Source: Oscillospiraceae bacterium (GTDB lineage Bacteria > Bacillota > Clostridia > Oscillospirales > Ruminococcaceae). Taken from it: a stretch of 7,376 nt of DNA. Made by a program: the position numbers and the translations under genes. Below the pieces are notes generated by a model, which saw only the letters and a program-made list of their open reading frames with translations, was not told the origin of the DNA and ran no database searches. The stretch lies in NCBI GenBank assembly GCA_019413245.1, contig DXNX01000121.1:1-7376 (forward strand), given 5' to 3'. This document shows positions 1 to 6,518 of this stretch, one piece after another (positions within the stretch are counted from its first letter, which is position 1; every line of letters starts with the position of its first letter).

Positions 1-836
1 GACTGACCCCCACCCAGCAGAAGTACGGCAGTGCCGGACTTCTGGCCTGGCCCTGCGTGCTGTACAGCATCTATCTGCAGCAGCCCGACGGACCCGGCTG
101 GAGTGAGGAGGAAATCGCCCGCAGCCAGGAAAACCTGGCTGTGGCGGTGGACTGGATCATCGAACAAGCCGGCGAATACAATGCATCGCCCACCCTGTAT
201 TACGGCGAGGACCTGCTCTCCGTTGTGGACTACGCCCCCGGCTTTGTGGGGGGCGAGGACTCGGACGAAGGCCAGCCGTTCTATGAGAATATGGACGCTC
301 TGTGCGGTTCGCTGCGCACGGCGGAACTGGCCGAGACCTACGGGACCAGCAATGTGGGGTTCCTGGTGTTCCTGCCGGTGTCCGGCTGCTCCTTCACCAT
401 GGTTCATTACCTGGAAGACGGGGGCTACTATTTCAACGAATACTGCTGCCTGTACAAGGACAATGTGTTTTTTGACCCCGGCACCTTTGACGGCCCGGCG
501 GTCTATGCCCACGAGATCTTGCATCTTTTCGGTGCACCGGACCTGTACAACGGCAGCAATGACCTGTTTGTCAGCGAAGAGCTGGTGGACTATGTGGCCG
601 AGACCTGGCCGGACGAGATCATGCACGATACCTATGCATCCGACGGCTCTCTGGAATACGGCTCCATCAGCAAGGAGATCAGCCCGCTGACCGCCTATCG
701 TCTGGGCCTGTGTGATTCCTTTGAAGGCATGGACCGGTTCCCGCTGGTCACCATGGACCCGCCCGGGACCTTCCGTCTGGACGAGGGCACTTCCACCGAC
801 CGTTTTGATGCACAGGACGGGGCGGTGGCCGCATAA
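1..836 (+). CDS. Metzincin-like zinc metalloprotease, 3' part (5' end outside window)
   Basis: The frame is open from base 3, so the gene begins upstream of the window; the GTG at 57 is internal, has no ribosome site and is not the start. About 277 C-terminal residues are visible. The clearest motif is HEILHLFGAPDLY (510-548), an HExxHxxGxxD zinc site. The two His would bind zinc, the Glu would be the catalytic base and the Asp a third ligand, as in snapalysin-type or M6-like peptidases. About 25 residues later EIMH (615-626) looks like the Met-turn of metzincins. The upstream part is acidic and rich in aromatic residues, with several cysteines, as in secreted or surface proteins, but any signal peptide would lie outside the window. 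The stop is doubled (TAATAA) and the AraC gene starts 15 nt later. The fold class is fairly secure; substrate and exact MEROPS family are unknown. Confidence 0.75.
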   Translation, partial: LTPTQQKYGSAGLLAWPCVLYSIYLQQPDGPGWSEEEIARSQENLAVAVDWIIEQAGEYNASPTLYYGEDLLSVVDYAPGFVGGEDSDEGQPFYENMDALCGSLRTAELAETYGTSNVGFLVFLPVSGCSFTMVHYLEDGGYYFNEYCCLYKDNVFFDPGTFDGPAVYAHEILHLFGAPDLYNGSNDLFVSEELVDYVAETWPDEIMHDTYASDGSLEYGSISKEISPLTAYRLGLCDSFEGMDRFPLVTMDPPGTFRLDEGTSTDRFDAQDGAVAA

Positions 837-851
837 TAAAGGAGGAAAACC

Positions 852-1748
852 ATGGGTGTGCCCGTAACGGCGGGCGCCGCCAAGGAAGCTCCGGTCCTGC
901 AGCTGCAGGGGGTGCAGGCTGCCGCCGCCGCCGAATGGCGTGTGGGCGACACCCTGCCGCCCCGCCTGTGCGAGGTCTGGATGCTGGTATATGTGATGGA
1001 CGGCGTTATTGAGGAAATCACCGACGGCCGTCCCACGCTGGTGCGGGCGGGCCGGGTGCTCATCCACCAGCCGGAGGAGACCTGGTCCATGCGGGCCGCG
1101 GGGGAAGTGCCCCCCGAAGTACTGCGTGTGGCGTTCGGGGCTTCGGGCACGGCGCTGGACCTGTTCCGCGACCGGCTCTTTCTGGTCAATGCCGTGGAAA
1201 AGAACGTGCTGCACCTGCTGGCCGACACGGTCCGGGAGACCTGGCAGCGGCCGGACCAGCTGGGGATGGACCCCACCCTGCGCGCCGACCCGCCTTTCGG
1301 CTCGTCCCGGCTGCTGCAGCTGTACCTGGAGGAATTCCTCTGGCTGGCAGCCCGGCGGCTGCGCCGTACCGGACGCAAACCGTCCCCCCGCGCCATGGCC
1401 GAACAGAACCAGCGTGCCCTGGTGGACGCCGCCCGCCTCTATTTCTCCGACCATATTGAGGAAGACCCCAACCTGGAACAGCTCTGCCGCACCCTGGGCT
1501 GCGGGCGTGTGGCCCTGCAGCAGGCGTTCCGGGTCCGTACCGGACTTTCCCCCCGGGGGTATTATGCCTGTCTCAAGGCAGAGCGGGCCGGGTCACTGCT
1601 GGCCCAGGGCCACACCCCCGGCGAGGTGGCGCGGATGCTGGGGTACTCCTCCACATCCTACTTTTCCCAGCGGTTCCGCGCCTTGACGGGCCAGACGCCC
1701 ACCGCCTATCGCAAGGACCCGCAGCCTCTGCATCTGTGCAACAAATAG
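852..1748 (+). CDS. AraC-family transcriptional regulator
   Basis: This 298-aa protein has the usual AraC layout. Residues about 26-95 form a cupin-like sensor domain (EVWMLVYVMDGVIEE, then RAGRVLIHQPEE). A linker rich in Leu and Arg follows, and residues about 190-288 form the double helix-turn-helix DNA-binding domain. The first helix pair is near 208-229 (LEQLCRTLGCGRVALQQAF). The second, near 256-277, carries the family signature GEVARMLGYSSTSYFSQRFR, followed by LTGQTPTAYRK. The ATG at 852 has a strong AGGAGG site 6 nt upstream. The gene starts 15 nt after the metalloprotease stop with no terminator or promoter visible between them, so the two are probably co-transcribed and the regulator may control the protease operon. 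The ligand is unknown; cupin-type AraC proteins often sense sugars or other small molecules. The family call is secure, the target is inference. Confidence 0.93.
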   Translation: MGVPVTAGAAKEAPVLQLQGVQAAAAAEWRVGDTLPPRLCEVWMLVYVMDGVIEEITDGRPTLVRAGRVLIHQPEETWSMRAAGEVPPEVLRVAFGASGTALDLFRDRLFLVNAVEKNVLHLLADTVRETWQRPDQLGMDPTLRADPPFGSSRLLQLYLEEFLWLAARRLRRTGRKPSPRAMAEQNQRALVDAARLYFSDHIEEDPNLEQLCRTLGCGRVALQQAFRVRTGLSPRGYYACLKAERAGSLLAQGHTPGEVARMLGYSSTSYFSQRFRALTGQTPTAYRKDPQPLHLCNK

Positions 1749-1872
1749 GCATGGCAAATGCTGAAACGTCTATTCTAAAAAATGGATGTTCCGGTATAAA
1801 ATAAAGGCAAGAAAGCAGCCCGACGGAGACTGCTTACAACAAAACTACATAAAAAGCAAAGGAGCGTTCATT
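1749..1872 (+). promoter_or_regulatory. galE upstream region with -10-like box and leader
   Basis: This 124-bp gap is much more AT-rich than the flanking genes. A -10-like TATAAAAT lies at 1795-1802, but no good -35 hexamer is found at 16-18 bp spacing, so the promoter is weak or depends on an activator, for example the AraC protein encoded just upstream. The leader contains a 6-bp inverted repeat, AAGCAG (1813-1818) and CTGCTT (1830-1835), around an 11-nt loop. The galE ribosome site GGAG is at 1861-1864. No intrinsic terminator for the AraC gene is visible, so read-through into galE is possible. Confidence 0.4.
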
Positions 1873-2901
1873 ATGTCCATTCTGGTCAGCGGCGGCGCCG
1901 GCTACATCGGCAGCCATACTTGCGTCGAACTTCTGAATGCCGGGTACGACATTGTGGTGGCGGACAACCTCTACAACGCCAGCCCCGTAGCACTGGACCG
2001 TGTGAAACAGATCACCGGCAAGGATTTCCGCTTCATTGAGGCGGACATGACCGACCACGATGCGGTCGATGCTATCTTCCGTGAGAACCCCGGCATCGAA
2101 TGCGTCATCCAGTTCGCCGCCTACAAGGCGGTGGGTGAGAGCGTTTCCAAGCCCATCGAGTACTATTCCAACAACCTGGGCTGCACCCTGACCATCCTGG
2201 ACGTGATGCGCCATTACGGCTGCCACAACATCATCTTCTCCTCCTCGGCCACCGTCTACGGCGACCCCGCCAGCGTGCCCATCCGGGAGGATTTCCCCAC
2301 TGGTGCTACCACCAACCCTTACGGCACCACCAAGGTCTTCACCGAGCGCATCCTCACCGACTGCTGCAAGGCGGACCCCGAGCTGAATGTGGCCCTGCTG
2401 CGCTACTTCAACCCCATCGGCGCCCATCCTTCCGGACTCATTGGTGAGGACCCCAACGGCATCCCCAACAACCTGGTCCCGTACATTGCCAAGGTGGCTG
2501 TGGGCAAGCTGGAAAAGGTCCATGTTTACGGCAATGACTATCCCACTCCGGATGGCACCGGCGTGCGCGACTACATCCACGTTGTGGACCTGGCCCGCGG
2601 CCATGTGGCGGCGGTCCGCAAGCTGCAGGAAAAGCCCGGCCTGTTCATCTGCAACCTGGGCACCGGCCACGGGTACAGTGTGCTGGATGTCATCAAGGCA
2701 TTCAGCAAGGCCTGCGGCCGTGACCTGCCCTACGTCATCGACCCCCGCCGCCCCGGCGACATCGCCGAGTGCTGGTGCGATCCCAGCAAGGCCAAGCGGG
2801 AACTGGGCTGGGAAGCTGAGTACGGCATCGAGGAAATGTGCCGCGACAGCTGGAACTGGCAGAGCCATAACCCCGACGGTTACAAGACCAAAGCCGAATA
2901 A
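1873..2901 (+). CDS. galE: UDP-glucose 4-epimerase
   Basis: GalE interconverts UDP-glucose and UDP-galactose in the cytoplasm, serving the Leloir pathway and the supply of UDP-galactose for surface polysaccharides. The product is 342 aa, close to the roughly 338 of the E. coli enzyme. It has the N-terminal Rossmann NAD-binding motif GGAGYIG (residues 7-13), the SSSATVYG segment with catalytic Ser125, and the extended-SDR catalytic pair Tyr150 and Lys154 in NPYGTTK. RYFNPIGAHPSG and GTGVRDYIHVVDLA are also typical GalE segments. The start is ATG 1873, with GGAG 8 nt upstream. An earlier in-frame ATG at 1786 would add 29 basic, unconserved residues before the Rossmann strand and lacks a ribosome site, so it is rejected. 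The gene stands alone and ends at a strong hairpin; no galK or galT is present in the window. Confidence 0.97.
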   Translation: MSILVSGGAGYIGSHTCVELLNAGYDIVVADNLYNASPVALDRVKQITGKDFRFIEADMTDHDAVDAIFRENPGIECVIQFAAYKAVGESVSKPIEYYSNNLGCTLTILDVMRHYGCHNIIFSSSATVYGDPASVPIREDFPTGATTNPYGTTKVFTERILTDCCKADPELNVALLRYFNPIGAHPSGLIGEDPNGIPNNLVPYIAKVAVGKLEKVHVYGNDYPTPDGTGVRDYIHVVDLARGHVAAVRKLQEKPGLFICNLGTGHGYSVLDVIKAFSKACGRDLPYVIDPRRPGDIAECWCDPSKAKRELGWEAEYGIEEMCRDSWNWQSHNPDGYKTKAE

Positions 2902-2918
2902 TCCATCATAAGCAAAAC

Positions 2919-2951
2919 AAAGCCGCCGCAGGCAGAGCCTGCGGCGGCTTT
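2919..2951. terminator. Bidirectional intrinsic terminator between galE and gltX
   Basis: A perfect 15-bp stem (2919-2933 with 2937-2951) has a 3-nt AGA loop and a GC-rich core. On the + strand it is followed by TTTCG and, a little later, a run of six T (galE side). On the - strand it is followed by TTTGTTTTGC (gltX side). The position between two convergent genes and the T-rich tracts on both sides indicate that it ends both transcripts. Confidence 0.9.
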
Positions 2952-2989
2952 CGTATGCGTATTTTTTGGAAAGAGGAAAAAGCGACGCC

Positions 2990-4435
2990 TTACAGCGCGG
3001 CCAGAGCGGCGCGCAGACGGGCCAGGGTCTCCTCCTTGCCCAGCATGGCGGCCAGATCGGTGCCGCCGCCCGGGGTGCGGGACTTGCCCGAAAGGGCGAT
3101 GCCCAGCGGGTACAGCAGCCAGCCGTTCTTTTTCTCCATCTCCTCGGCCTTCTTGCGGCAGACCTCAAAGATGGCGTCCCGGTTCCAGTCGGCTTCGCCT
3201 TCCAGCACCGGCAGCAGGGCCTCCAGGGCTTCCTTGGCGGATTCCGGGGTGGTCTTCTGCTTCTTGTTGCGGTACAGCTCGGCATCAAAGGGCAGCACGG
3301 CGTCGAAGAAGTCCAGCTGCGGCGGAATGTCCTCCAGCACCTCGCAGCGGGGCTGCAGATTGGCGCACAGCAGATCCCGGTCAATGTCGCGGTGCACGGC
3401 CTGGTCGATGAAGGGATTGGCCAGACGGCGGAACTCCTCAGCCGGCAGGGCCCGGATGTAGGCGGCGTTGATGGCGCGCAGCTTCAGCGGGTCAAAGATG
3501 GCCGGAGACTTGGAGATGCGGGTGGGGTCCCAGATGCGGATCATGTCCTGCAGGCTGAAGATCTCCTCCTCGCCTTCCGGGGCCCAGCCCAGCAGCAGCA
3601 GATAGTTCAGCACCGCCGCGGGCAGATAGCCCTTGGCCACCAGGTCCTGGTAGCTGGCGTCGCCGTTGCGCTTGGACAGCTTGTGCTGGGCGTCCTTCAT
3701 CACCGGCGGGCAGTGGATGTAGGTAGGGATCTCCCAGCCGAAGGCCTCGTACAGCAGGTTGTACTTGGGCGCGCTGGAAAGATACTCGCTGCCGCGGATG
3801 ACGTGGGTGATGCCCATGAGATGGTCGTCCACCACGTTGGCAAAGTTGTAGGTGGGCATGCCGTCGCTCTTGATGAGGATCTGGTCGTCCAGCTCGCTGT
3901 TGTCCACCTCAATGTGGCCGAATACCAGATCGTCGAACCCGGTCTTGCCCTCGGTGGGGATCTTCTGGCGGATGACATACGGGTCGCCCGCGGCCAGATG
4001 GGCAGCCACTTCCTCCTCGGAAAGGTTGCGGCAGTGTCCGTCGTAGTGGCTCACTTCGCCCGCAGCCTTCTGGCTCTCGTGCAGGGCTTCCAGCCGCTCA
4101 GCGGTGCAGAAGCAGTAGTACGCCTTGCCCTTGCGGACCAGTTCCTCGGCATACTGCTTGAACATGCCCATCCGCTGGCTCTGCACATAGGGACCCACAG
4201 GACCACCGATGTCGGGGCCTTCGTCCCAGGTCAGGCCGGTGTCACGCAGGGTATTGTAAATGATGTCGGTGGCACCTTCCACCAGGCGGCCCTGGTCGGT
4301 GTCCTCAATGCGCAGGATAAAGGTGCCGCCGTTGTGGCGGGCCTGCAGATAGGTGTACAGCGCAGTGCGCAGGTTGCCCACATGCATATAGCCTGTGGGG
4401 GACGGCGCAAAGCGGGTGCGTACGTTGTTGGCCAT
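2990..4435 (-). CDS. gltX: Glutamyl-tRNA synthetase (class I)
   Basis: GltX charges tRNA-Glu with glutamate. Most Firmicutes lack GlnRS, so there the enzyme is usually non-discriminating and also mischarges tRNA-Gln for repair by GatCAB; that applies here only by inference. The 481-aa length is normal. The N-terminal Rossmann domain has the family motif APSPTGYMHVGN (HIGH equivalent HVGN, residues 18-21), LRIEDTD (41-47) and the KMSKS-equivalent KLSKR (252-256). The C-terminal third is helical, as in the anticodon-binding domain. A CxC-x24-C pattern at 108, 110 and 135 matches the zinc site of the E. coli enzyme, but the fourth ligand position (137) is Asn rather than His. The ATG at 4435 is preceded by GGGGGAAG 8 nt away and by a promoter at 4475-4503. 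The gene is convergent with galE and shares its terminator. Confidence 0.97.
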   Translation of the reverse strand: MANNVRTRFAPSPTGYMHVGNLRTALYTYLQARHNGGTFILRIEDTDQGRLVEGATDIIYNTLRDTGLTWDEGPDIGGPVGPYVQSQRMGMFKQYAEELVRKGKAYYCFCTAERLEALHESQKAAGEVSHYDGHCRNLSEEEVAAHLAAGDPYVIRQKIPTEGKTGFDDLVFGHIEVDNSELDDQILIKSDGMPTYNFANVVDDHLMGITHVIRGSEYLSSAPKYNLLYEAFGWEIPTYIHCPPVMKDAQHKLSKRNGDASYQDLVAKGYLPAAVLNYLLLLGWAPEGEEEIFSLQDMIRIWDPTRISKSPAIFDPLKLRAINAAYIRALPAEEFRRLANPFIDQAVHRDIDRDLLCANLQPRCEVLEDIPPQLDFFDAVLPFDAELYRNKKQKTTPESAKEALEALLPVLEGEADWNRDAIFEVCRKKAEEMEKKNGWLLYPLGIALSGKSRTPGGGTDLAAMLGKEETLARLRAALAAL

Positions 4436-4474
4436 AAAACAAACTTCCCCCTGTAAAACTGTTCTATATCCCTC

Positions 4475-4503
4475 AGTTTAGCGGTCGAGGGCGGGTTTGT
4501 CAA
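4475..4503 (-). promoter_or_regulatory. Sigma-A promoter for gltX
   Basis: On the - strand, TTGACA (4498-4503) is a perfect -35 box. It is separated by exactly 17 bp from TAAACT (4475-4480), a 4/6 match to the -10 consensus. Transcription would start near 4468, giving a leader of about 33 nt, too short for a T-box. The promoter lies in the gap after the RHH gene; as no terminator is seen there, gltX may also be read from the RHH promoter. Confidence 0.7.
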
Positions 4504-4518
4504 CAAAGGAAGGCCATT

Positions 4519-4698
4519 TCAGTCCTCCGGGTCGATCTGAATCTTGTCCTTGGCAAAATCCAGCGCCATGCCGATGAGCTCATTGCGGGAACGGTTGGTC
4601 TTTTTGGCCAGGTCGTCGTAAAAGTCCACGATGGACTTGTCCACCCGGATGGTGAACATGACCGGCTCGGTCTTTTTGGAGATTTTCAGGGTTTCCAT
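4519..4698 (-). CDS. Small ribbon-helix-helix (CopG/Arc-like) DNA-binding protein
   Basis: A 59-aa ORF runs from ATG at 4698 to TGA at 4519, with AAGGTGG 9 nt upstream of the start. Its sequence fits the ribbon-helix-helix fold. A short strand, VMFTIRV (13-19), is followed by helix A, about 21-33 (KSIVDFYDDLAKK). The polar turn TNRSRNE leads into helix B, about 38-52 (NELIGMALDFAKDK). RHH proteins dimerise, pair their strands and insert them into the DNA major groove. They often repress their own promoter, or act as antitoxins or plasmid copy-control factors. The promoter just upstream contains a perfect palindrome that could be its operator. No toxin gene follows in the same direction; the next gene is gltX. 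The fold call is good, the target is inference. Confidence 0.8.
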   Translation of the reverse strand: METLKISKKTEPVMFTIRVDKSIVDFYDDLAKKTNRSRNELIGMALDFAKDKIQIDPED

Positions 4699-4746
4699 AT
4701 TTTTAAACCACCTTATAACTCATTATCTGCGTACAAAACATGGAAA

Positions 4747-4775
4747 AATATGGCTAAAAAATGTTTACATTTCAA
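4747..4775 (-). promoter_or_regulatory. Promoter for the RHH gene (minus strand)
   Basis: On the - strand, TTGAAA (4770-4775) lies 17 bp from CATATT (4747-4752), matching 5/6 and 4/6 of the sigma-A boxes. The start would be near 4740, giving a leader of about 40 nt that ends with the AAGGTGG ribosome site. The -35 box touches the palindrome at 4775-4788. Confidence 0.55.
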
Positions 4776-4793
4776 CATCAAATGATGTATACT
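4764..4793 (+). promoter_or_regulatory. Promoter for the 96-aa gene (plus strand)
   Basis: TTTACA (4764-4769) and TATACT (4788-4793) each match 5/6 of the consensus, with an 18-bp spacer. The promoter overlaps the divergent RHH promoter, so polymerases on the two strands would compete. Its spacer contains the palindrome at 4775-4788. Confidence 0.65.
4775..4788. promoter_or_regulatory. Candidate operator palindrome between divergent promoters
   Basis: ACATCA-AA-TGATGT is a perfect 6-bp inverted repeat with a 2-bp centre. It fills most of the spacer of the + promoter, reaches the first base of its -10 box, and abuts the -35 box of the - promoter. A protein bound here could block both. The adjacent RHH protein is the obvious candidate binder (inference). 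Confidence 0.55.
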
Positions 4794-4831
4794 GATAATA
4801 TTCGACCCTGTTATGTTCGAAGGAGACGACC

Positions 4832-5122
4832 ATGGACCAGAATACGTTACCGTCTCTTCTGGAAATACTGGCACGCCGGATGGACTGCGAATATCTTTCG
4901 GACCTGAAATACCTGCGGGCCTCCAAACGGGTACTGCTGGCGGAAACGGTACGCAGGCTGCCGGCACAGGAAGCCCGTGCGGAAGAATGGAACGATGCAC
5001 TGAATTATCTGACCGGCCAGGAACCCCAGCCCACGGCCGAACAGGCGCGGCGGGCACTGCTGAAAGCGTTGGAATCCTCCCTTGACACCCAGGAACCGGC
5101 TGGCTATAATGTAGGGGAATAA
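4832..5122 (+). CDS. Hypothetical 96-aa protein, divergent from the RHH gene
   Basis: I do not recognise this protein. It is preceded by a good promoter (4764-4793) and AGGAG at 4821-4825, 6 nt before ATG 4832, so it is very likely expressed. The sequence is soluble and mostly helical by eye. A leucine-rich N-terminus (LPSLLEILARRMDCEYLSDLKYL) leads into an Arg/Ala/Glu-rich middle and a Q/P linker near 63-69. A further amphipathic helix, AEQARRALLKALESSL, follows. There is no signal peptide, membrane segment, or Cys/His metal cluster. Its last codons contain the complete promoter of the trpS T-box leader (5082-5110), so the coding sequence and the downstream promoter constrain each other. It sits immediately upstream of trpS, but read-through would still have to pass the T-box terminator. 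Function is unknown; a small regulatory or structural partner of the neighbouring RHH protein is only a guess. Confidence 0.75.
   Translation: MDQNTLPSLLEILARRMDCEYLSDLKYLRASKRVLLAETVRRLPAQEARAEEWNDALNYLTGQEPQPTAEQARRALLKALESSLDTQEPAGYNVGE
5082..5110 (+). promoter_or_regulatory. Perfect consensus sigma-A promoter for the trpS T-box transcript
   Basis: TTGACA (5082-5087) and TATAAT (5105-5110) are both exact consensus hexamers at the ideal 17-bp spacing. The whole promoter lies inside the last codons of the 96-aa gene. The start would be near 5117, just ahead of that gene's stop codon. A strong constitutive promoter is what a leader controlled by attenuation would be expected to have. Confidence 0.9.
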
Positions 5123-5406
5123 ACCGACGAGGCGAAGGTAAAACCGCGCAGGCGCCCACAGAGAGCCCCCGATGCTGGGAACGGGGCGGAAGGCCGCACG
5201 GACAAATGGATCGCCGAGGGCGGCGGGGAACCCCTGTTGCAGGGCAGTATCCGCCGCCGGCAGCCCCCGTTATCGGGCAGGGACGCAGACTGCGCCCCGT
5301 CAAGAGGCCGCGCACCCAACCGGCGCGGCAAGCAAGGTGGCACCACAGGTAAACCATACGCCTGCCCTTGCACAGAAACCACTTCTGTGCGGGGGCGGCT
5401 TTTTTT
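5117..5406 (+). ncRNA. T-box riboswitch leader specific for tRNA-Trp
   Basis: This leader senses uncharged tRNA-Trp and allows transcription of trpS only when charging is low. Stem I is closed by GGCGA (5131-5135) with TCGCC (5211-5215). The AGAGAG motif is at 5160-5165, and the distal hairpin is CCCCG (5167-5171) with CGGGG (5182-5186). The specifier codon TGG (Trp) is at 5207-5209, followed by the conserved purine. The T-box sequence AAGGTGGCACCACA is at 5334-5347. Its TGGC (5338-5341) would pair with the tRNA NCCA end; the variable C implies discriminator base G, as in bacterial tRNA-Trp. The antiterminator pairs GCAAGG (5332-5337) with CCTTGC (5366-5371) and CAGG (5346-5349) with CCTG (5361-5364). 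This uses bases of the terminator's 5' arm, so the two folds exclude each other. Confidence 0.95.
5364..5406 (+). terminator. T-box-controlled intrinsic terminator ahead of trpS
   Basis: A 14-bp stem (5364-5377 with 5383-5396, two G-T wobbles) and a 5-nt loop are followed by GGC and seven T. Its 5' arm contains the CCTTGC that the antiterminator needs, so binding of uncharged tRNA-Trp prevents this hairpin from forming. Confidence 0.92.
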
Positions 5407-5442
5407 ATTCCCCTCCGCCAAGACCAAAGGAGCTGAATCACC

Positions 5443-6456
5443 ATGTCCGAAATCATCAAACGCAAACGCATCCTCTCCGGCATCCAGCCCACCGGCACGC
5501 CTACCCTGGGCAACTACCTGGGCGCCCTGCGCAACTGGGCTCTGCTGCAGAACAACTATGACTGCCTGTATATGGTGGCCGACCTGCACGCTTTGACCGT
5601 GCGCCAGAACCCCGCGGAACTGCGCCGCAACACCCGGTCCCTGGCTGCGCTGTTACTGGCTCTGGGCATTGACCCCAAAGAGCATGTGCTGTTCGTGCAG
5701 AGCCATGTGCCCGCCCACTGTGAGCTGAGCTGGATCCTGGCCTGCAACACCCAGTTCGGGGAACTGTCCCGCATGACCCAGTTCAAGGACAAGAGCGCCA
5801 AGCATCCCGATAACGTCAACGGCGGCCTGTTCACCTACCCGGTGCTCATGGCGGCGGACATTCTGGTCTATAACGCCGATCTGGTGCCGGTGGGCCAGGA
5901 CCAGACCCAGCACCTGGAGCTGGCCCGCAACATCGCCGGCCGCTTCAACAACGTTTACGGCGAGACCTTTACCCTGCCCGAAGGCTATGTGCCCACCGCC
6001 GGCGCCAAGATCACCTCCCTGGCCGAGCCCACCAAGAAGATGAGCAAGTCCGACCCCAATGCCAACAGCTTCATCCTGCTCACCGATGACCGGGATACCA
6101 TCGTGCGCAAATTCAAGCGGGCGGTCACCGATTCCGACGGCGTGGTGCGGTTTGATATGGCCAGCAAGCCCGGTGTTTCCAACCTGATGACCATTTACTC
6201 TGCCTTTACCGGCAAGACCATGGCCGAGATCGAAACCGAATTTGCCGGCAAGGGCTACGGCGATTTCAAGATGGCCGTGGCCGAGACCACCGCGGATGCC
6301 ATCTGCCCGGTGCAGGAAGAGCTGGCGCGCATCCTGGCCGACAAGACCTATGTGGATAGCGTGCTGAAGGAAGGCGCCGAGCGCGCGTCCCGCCTGGCCA
6401 GCCGCACCGTGTCCAAGGTGTACCGCAAAGTGGGCTTGCTGCAGCTGGATAAGTGA
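5443..6456 (+). CDS. trpS: Tryptophanyl-tRNA synthetase (class I)
   Basis: TrpS attaches tryptophan to tRNA-Trp in the cytoplasm. The 337-aa length is typical of the bacterial enzyme. The N-terminus has SGIQPTGTPTLGNYLGA, where PTLGN (20-24) replaces the HIGH motif. VADLHALT and the TYPVLMAADILVYNADLVPVGQDQTQHLELAR stretch (131-162, in the family's tryptophan-binding region) follow. KMSKSDP is at 199-205. The C-terminus is a short helical anticodon-binding part. ATG 5443 has AAAGGAG ending 11 nt upstream. Expression is governed by the tRNA-Trp T-box leader just upstream, which independently supports the amino-acid specificity. The neighbouring greA has its own promoter, so the two need not be co-transcribed. 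Confidence 0.98.
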   Translation: MSEIIKRKRILSGIQPTGTPTLGNYLGALRNWALLQNNYDCLYMVADLHALTVRQNPAELRRNTRSLAALLLALGIDPKEHVLFVQSHVPAHCELSWILACNTQFGELSRMTQFKDKSAKHPDNVNGGLFTYPVLMAADILVYNADLVPVGQDQTQHLELARNIAGRFNNVYGETFTLPEGYVPTAGAKITSLAEPTKKMSKSDPNANSFILLTDDRDTIVRKFKRAVTDSDGVVRFDMASKPGVSNLMTIYSAFTGKTMAEIETEFAGKGYGDFKMAVAETTADAICPVQEELARILADKTYVDSVLKEGAERASRLASRTVSKVYRKVGLLQLDK

Positions 6457-6479
6457 CCCTGAAAACCCCCGGAAAACGC

Positions 6480-6508
6480 TTGACAGCGACACAAATTTTG
6501 GATATAAT
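6480..6508 (+). promoter_or_regulatory. Perfect consensus sigma-A promoter for greA
   Basis: TTGACA (6480-6485), a 17-bp spacer and TATAAT (6503-6508) match the consensus exactly. The start would be near 6515, only a few bases before the hairpin at 6519-6540. Starting 24 bp after the trpS stop, it gives greA an independent and probably strong promoter. Confidence 0.92.
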
Positions 6509-6518
6509 ATTACAACTG

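Noticed and set aside
1834..3384. A 516-aa open frame on the - strand across galE and the end of gltX
   Set aside because: It crosses the galE/gltX terminator and lies antisense to galE and in another frame of gltX; it is an artefact of codon bias.
2966..4456. A 496-aa open frame on the + strand across gltX
   Set aside because: It is antisense to a clear glutamyl-tRNA synthetase gene. Its sequence (repeated His/Gln/Gly/Val/Ala) is the usual mirror of GC-biased codons, and it has no ribosome site or family motif.
4436..4518. A possible T-box or other riboswitch in front of gltX
   Set aside because: The predicted leader is only about 33 nt and has no T-box sequence or stable hairpin.
4519..4698. 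Toxin-antitoxin module with the RHH protein as antitoxin
   Set aside because: No toxin-like gene follows on the same strand; the next gene is gltX, and the divergent 96-aa protein has no toxin motif I recognise.
4813..5085. An overlapping + strand frame starting at ATG 4813
   Set aside because: It starts before the AGGAG site that clearly serves ATG 4832, has no ribosome site of its own, and gives a Gly/Thr/Pro-rich sequence typical of a shifted frame.
5172..5596. Open frames inside the T-box leader, both strands
   Set aside because: The region is fully explained by the T-box RNA and terminator, and the frames run into trpS out of register.
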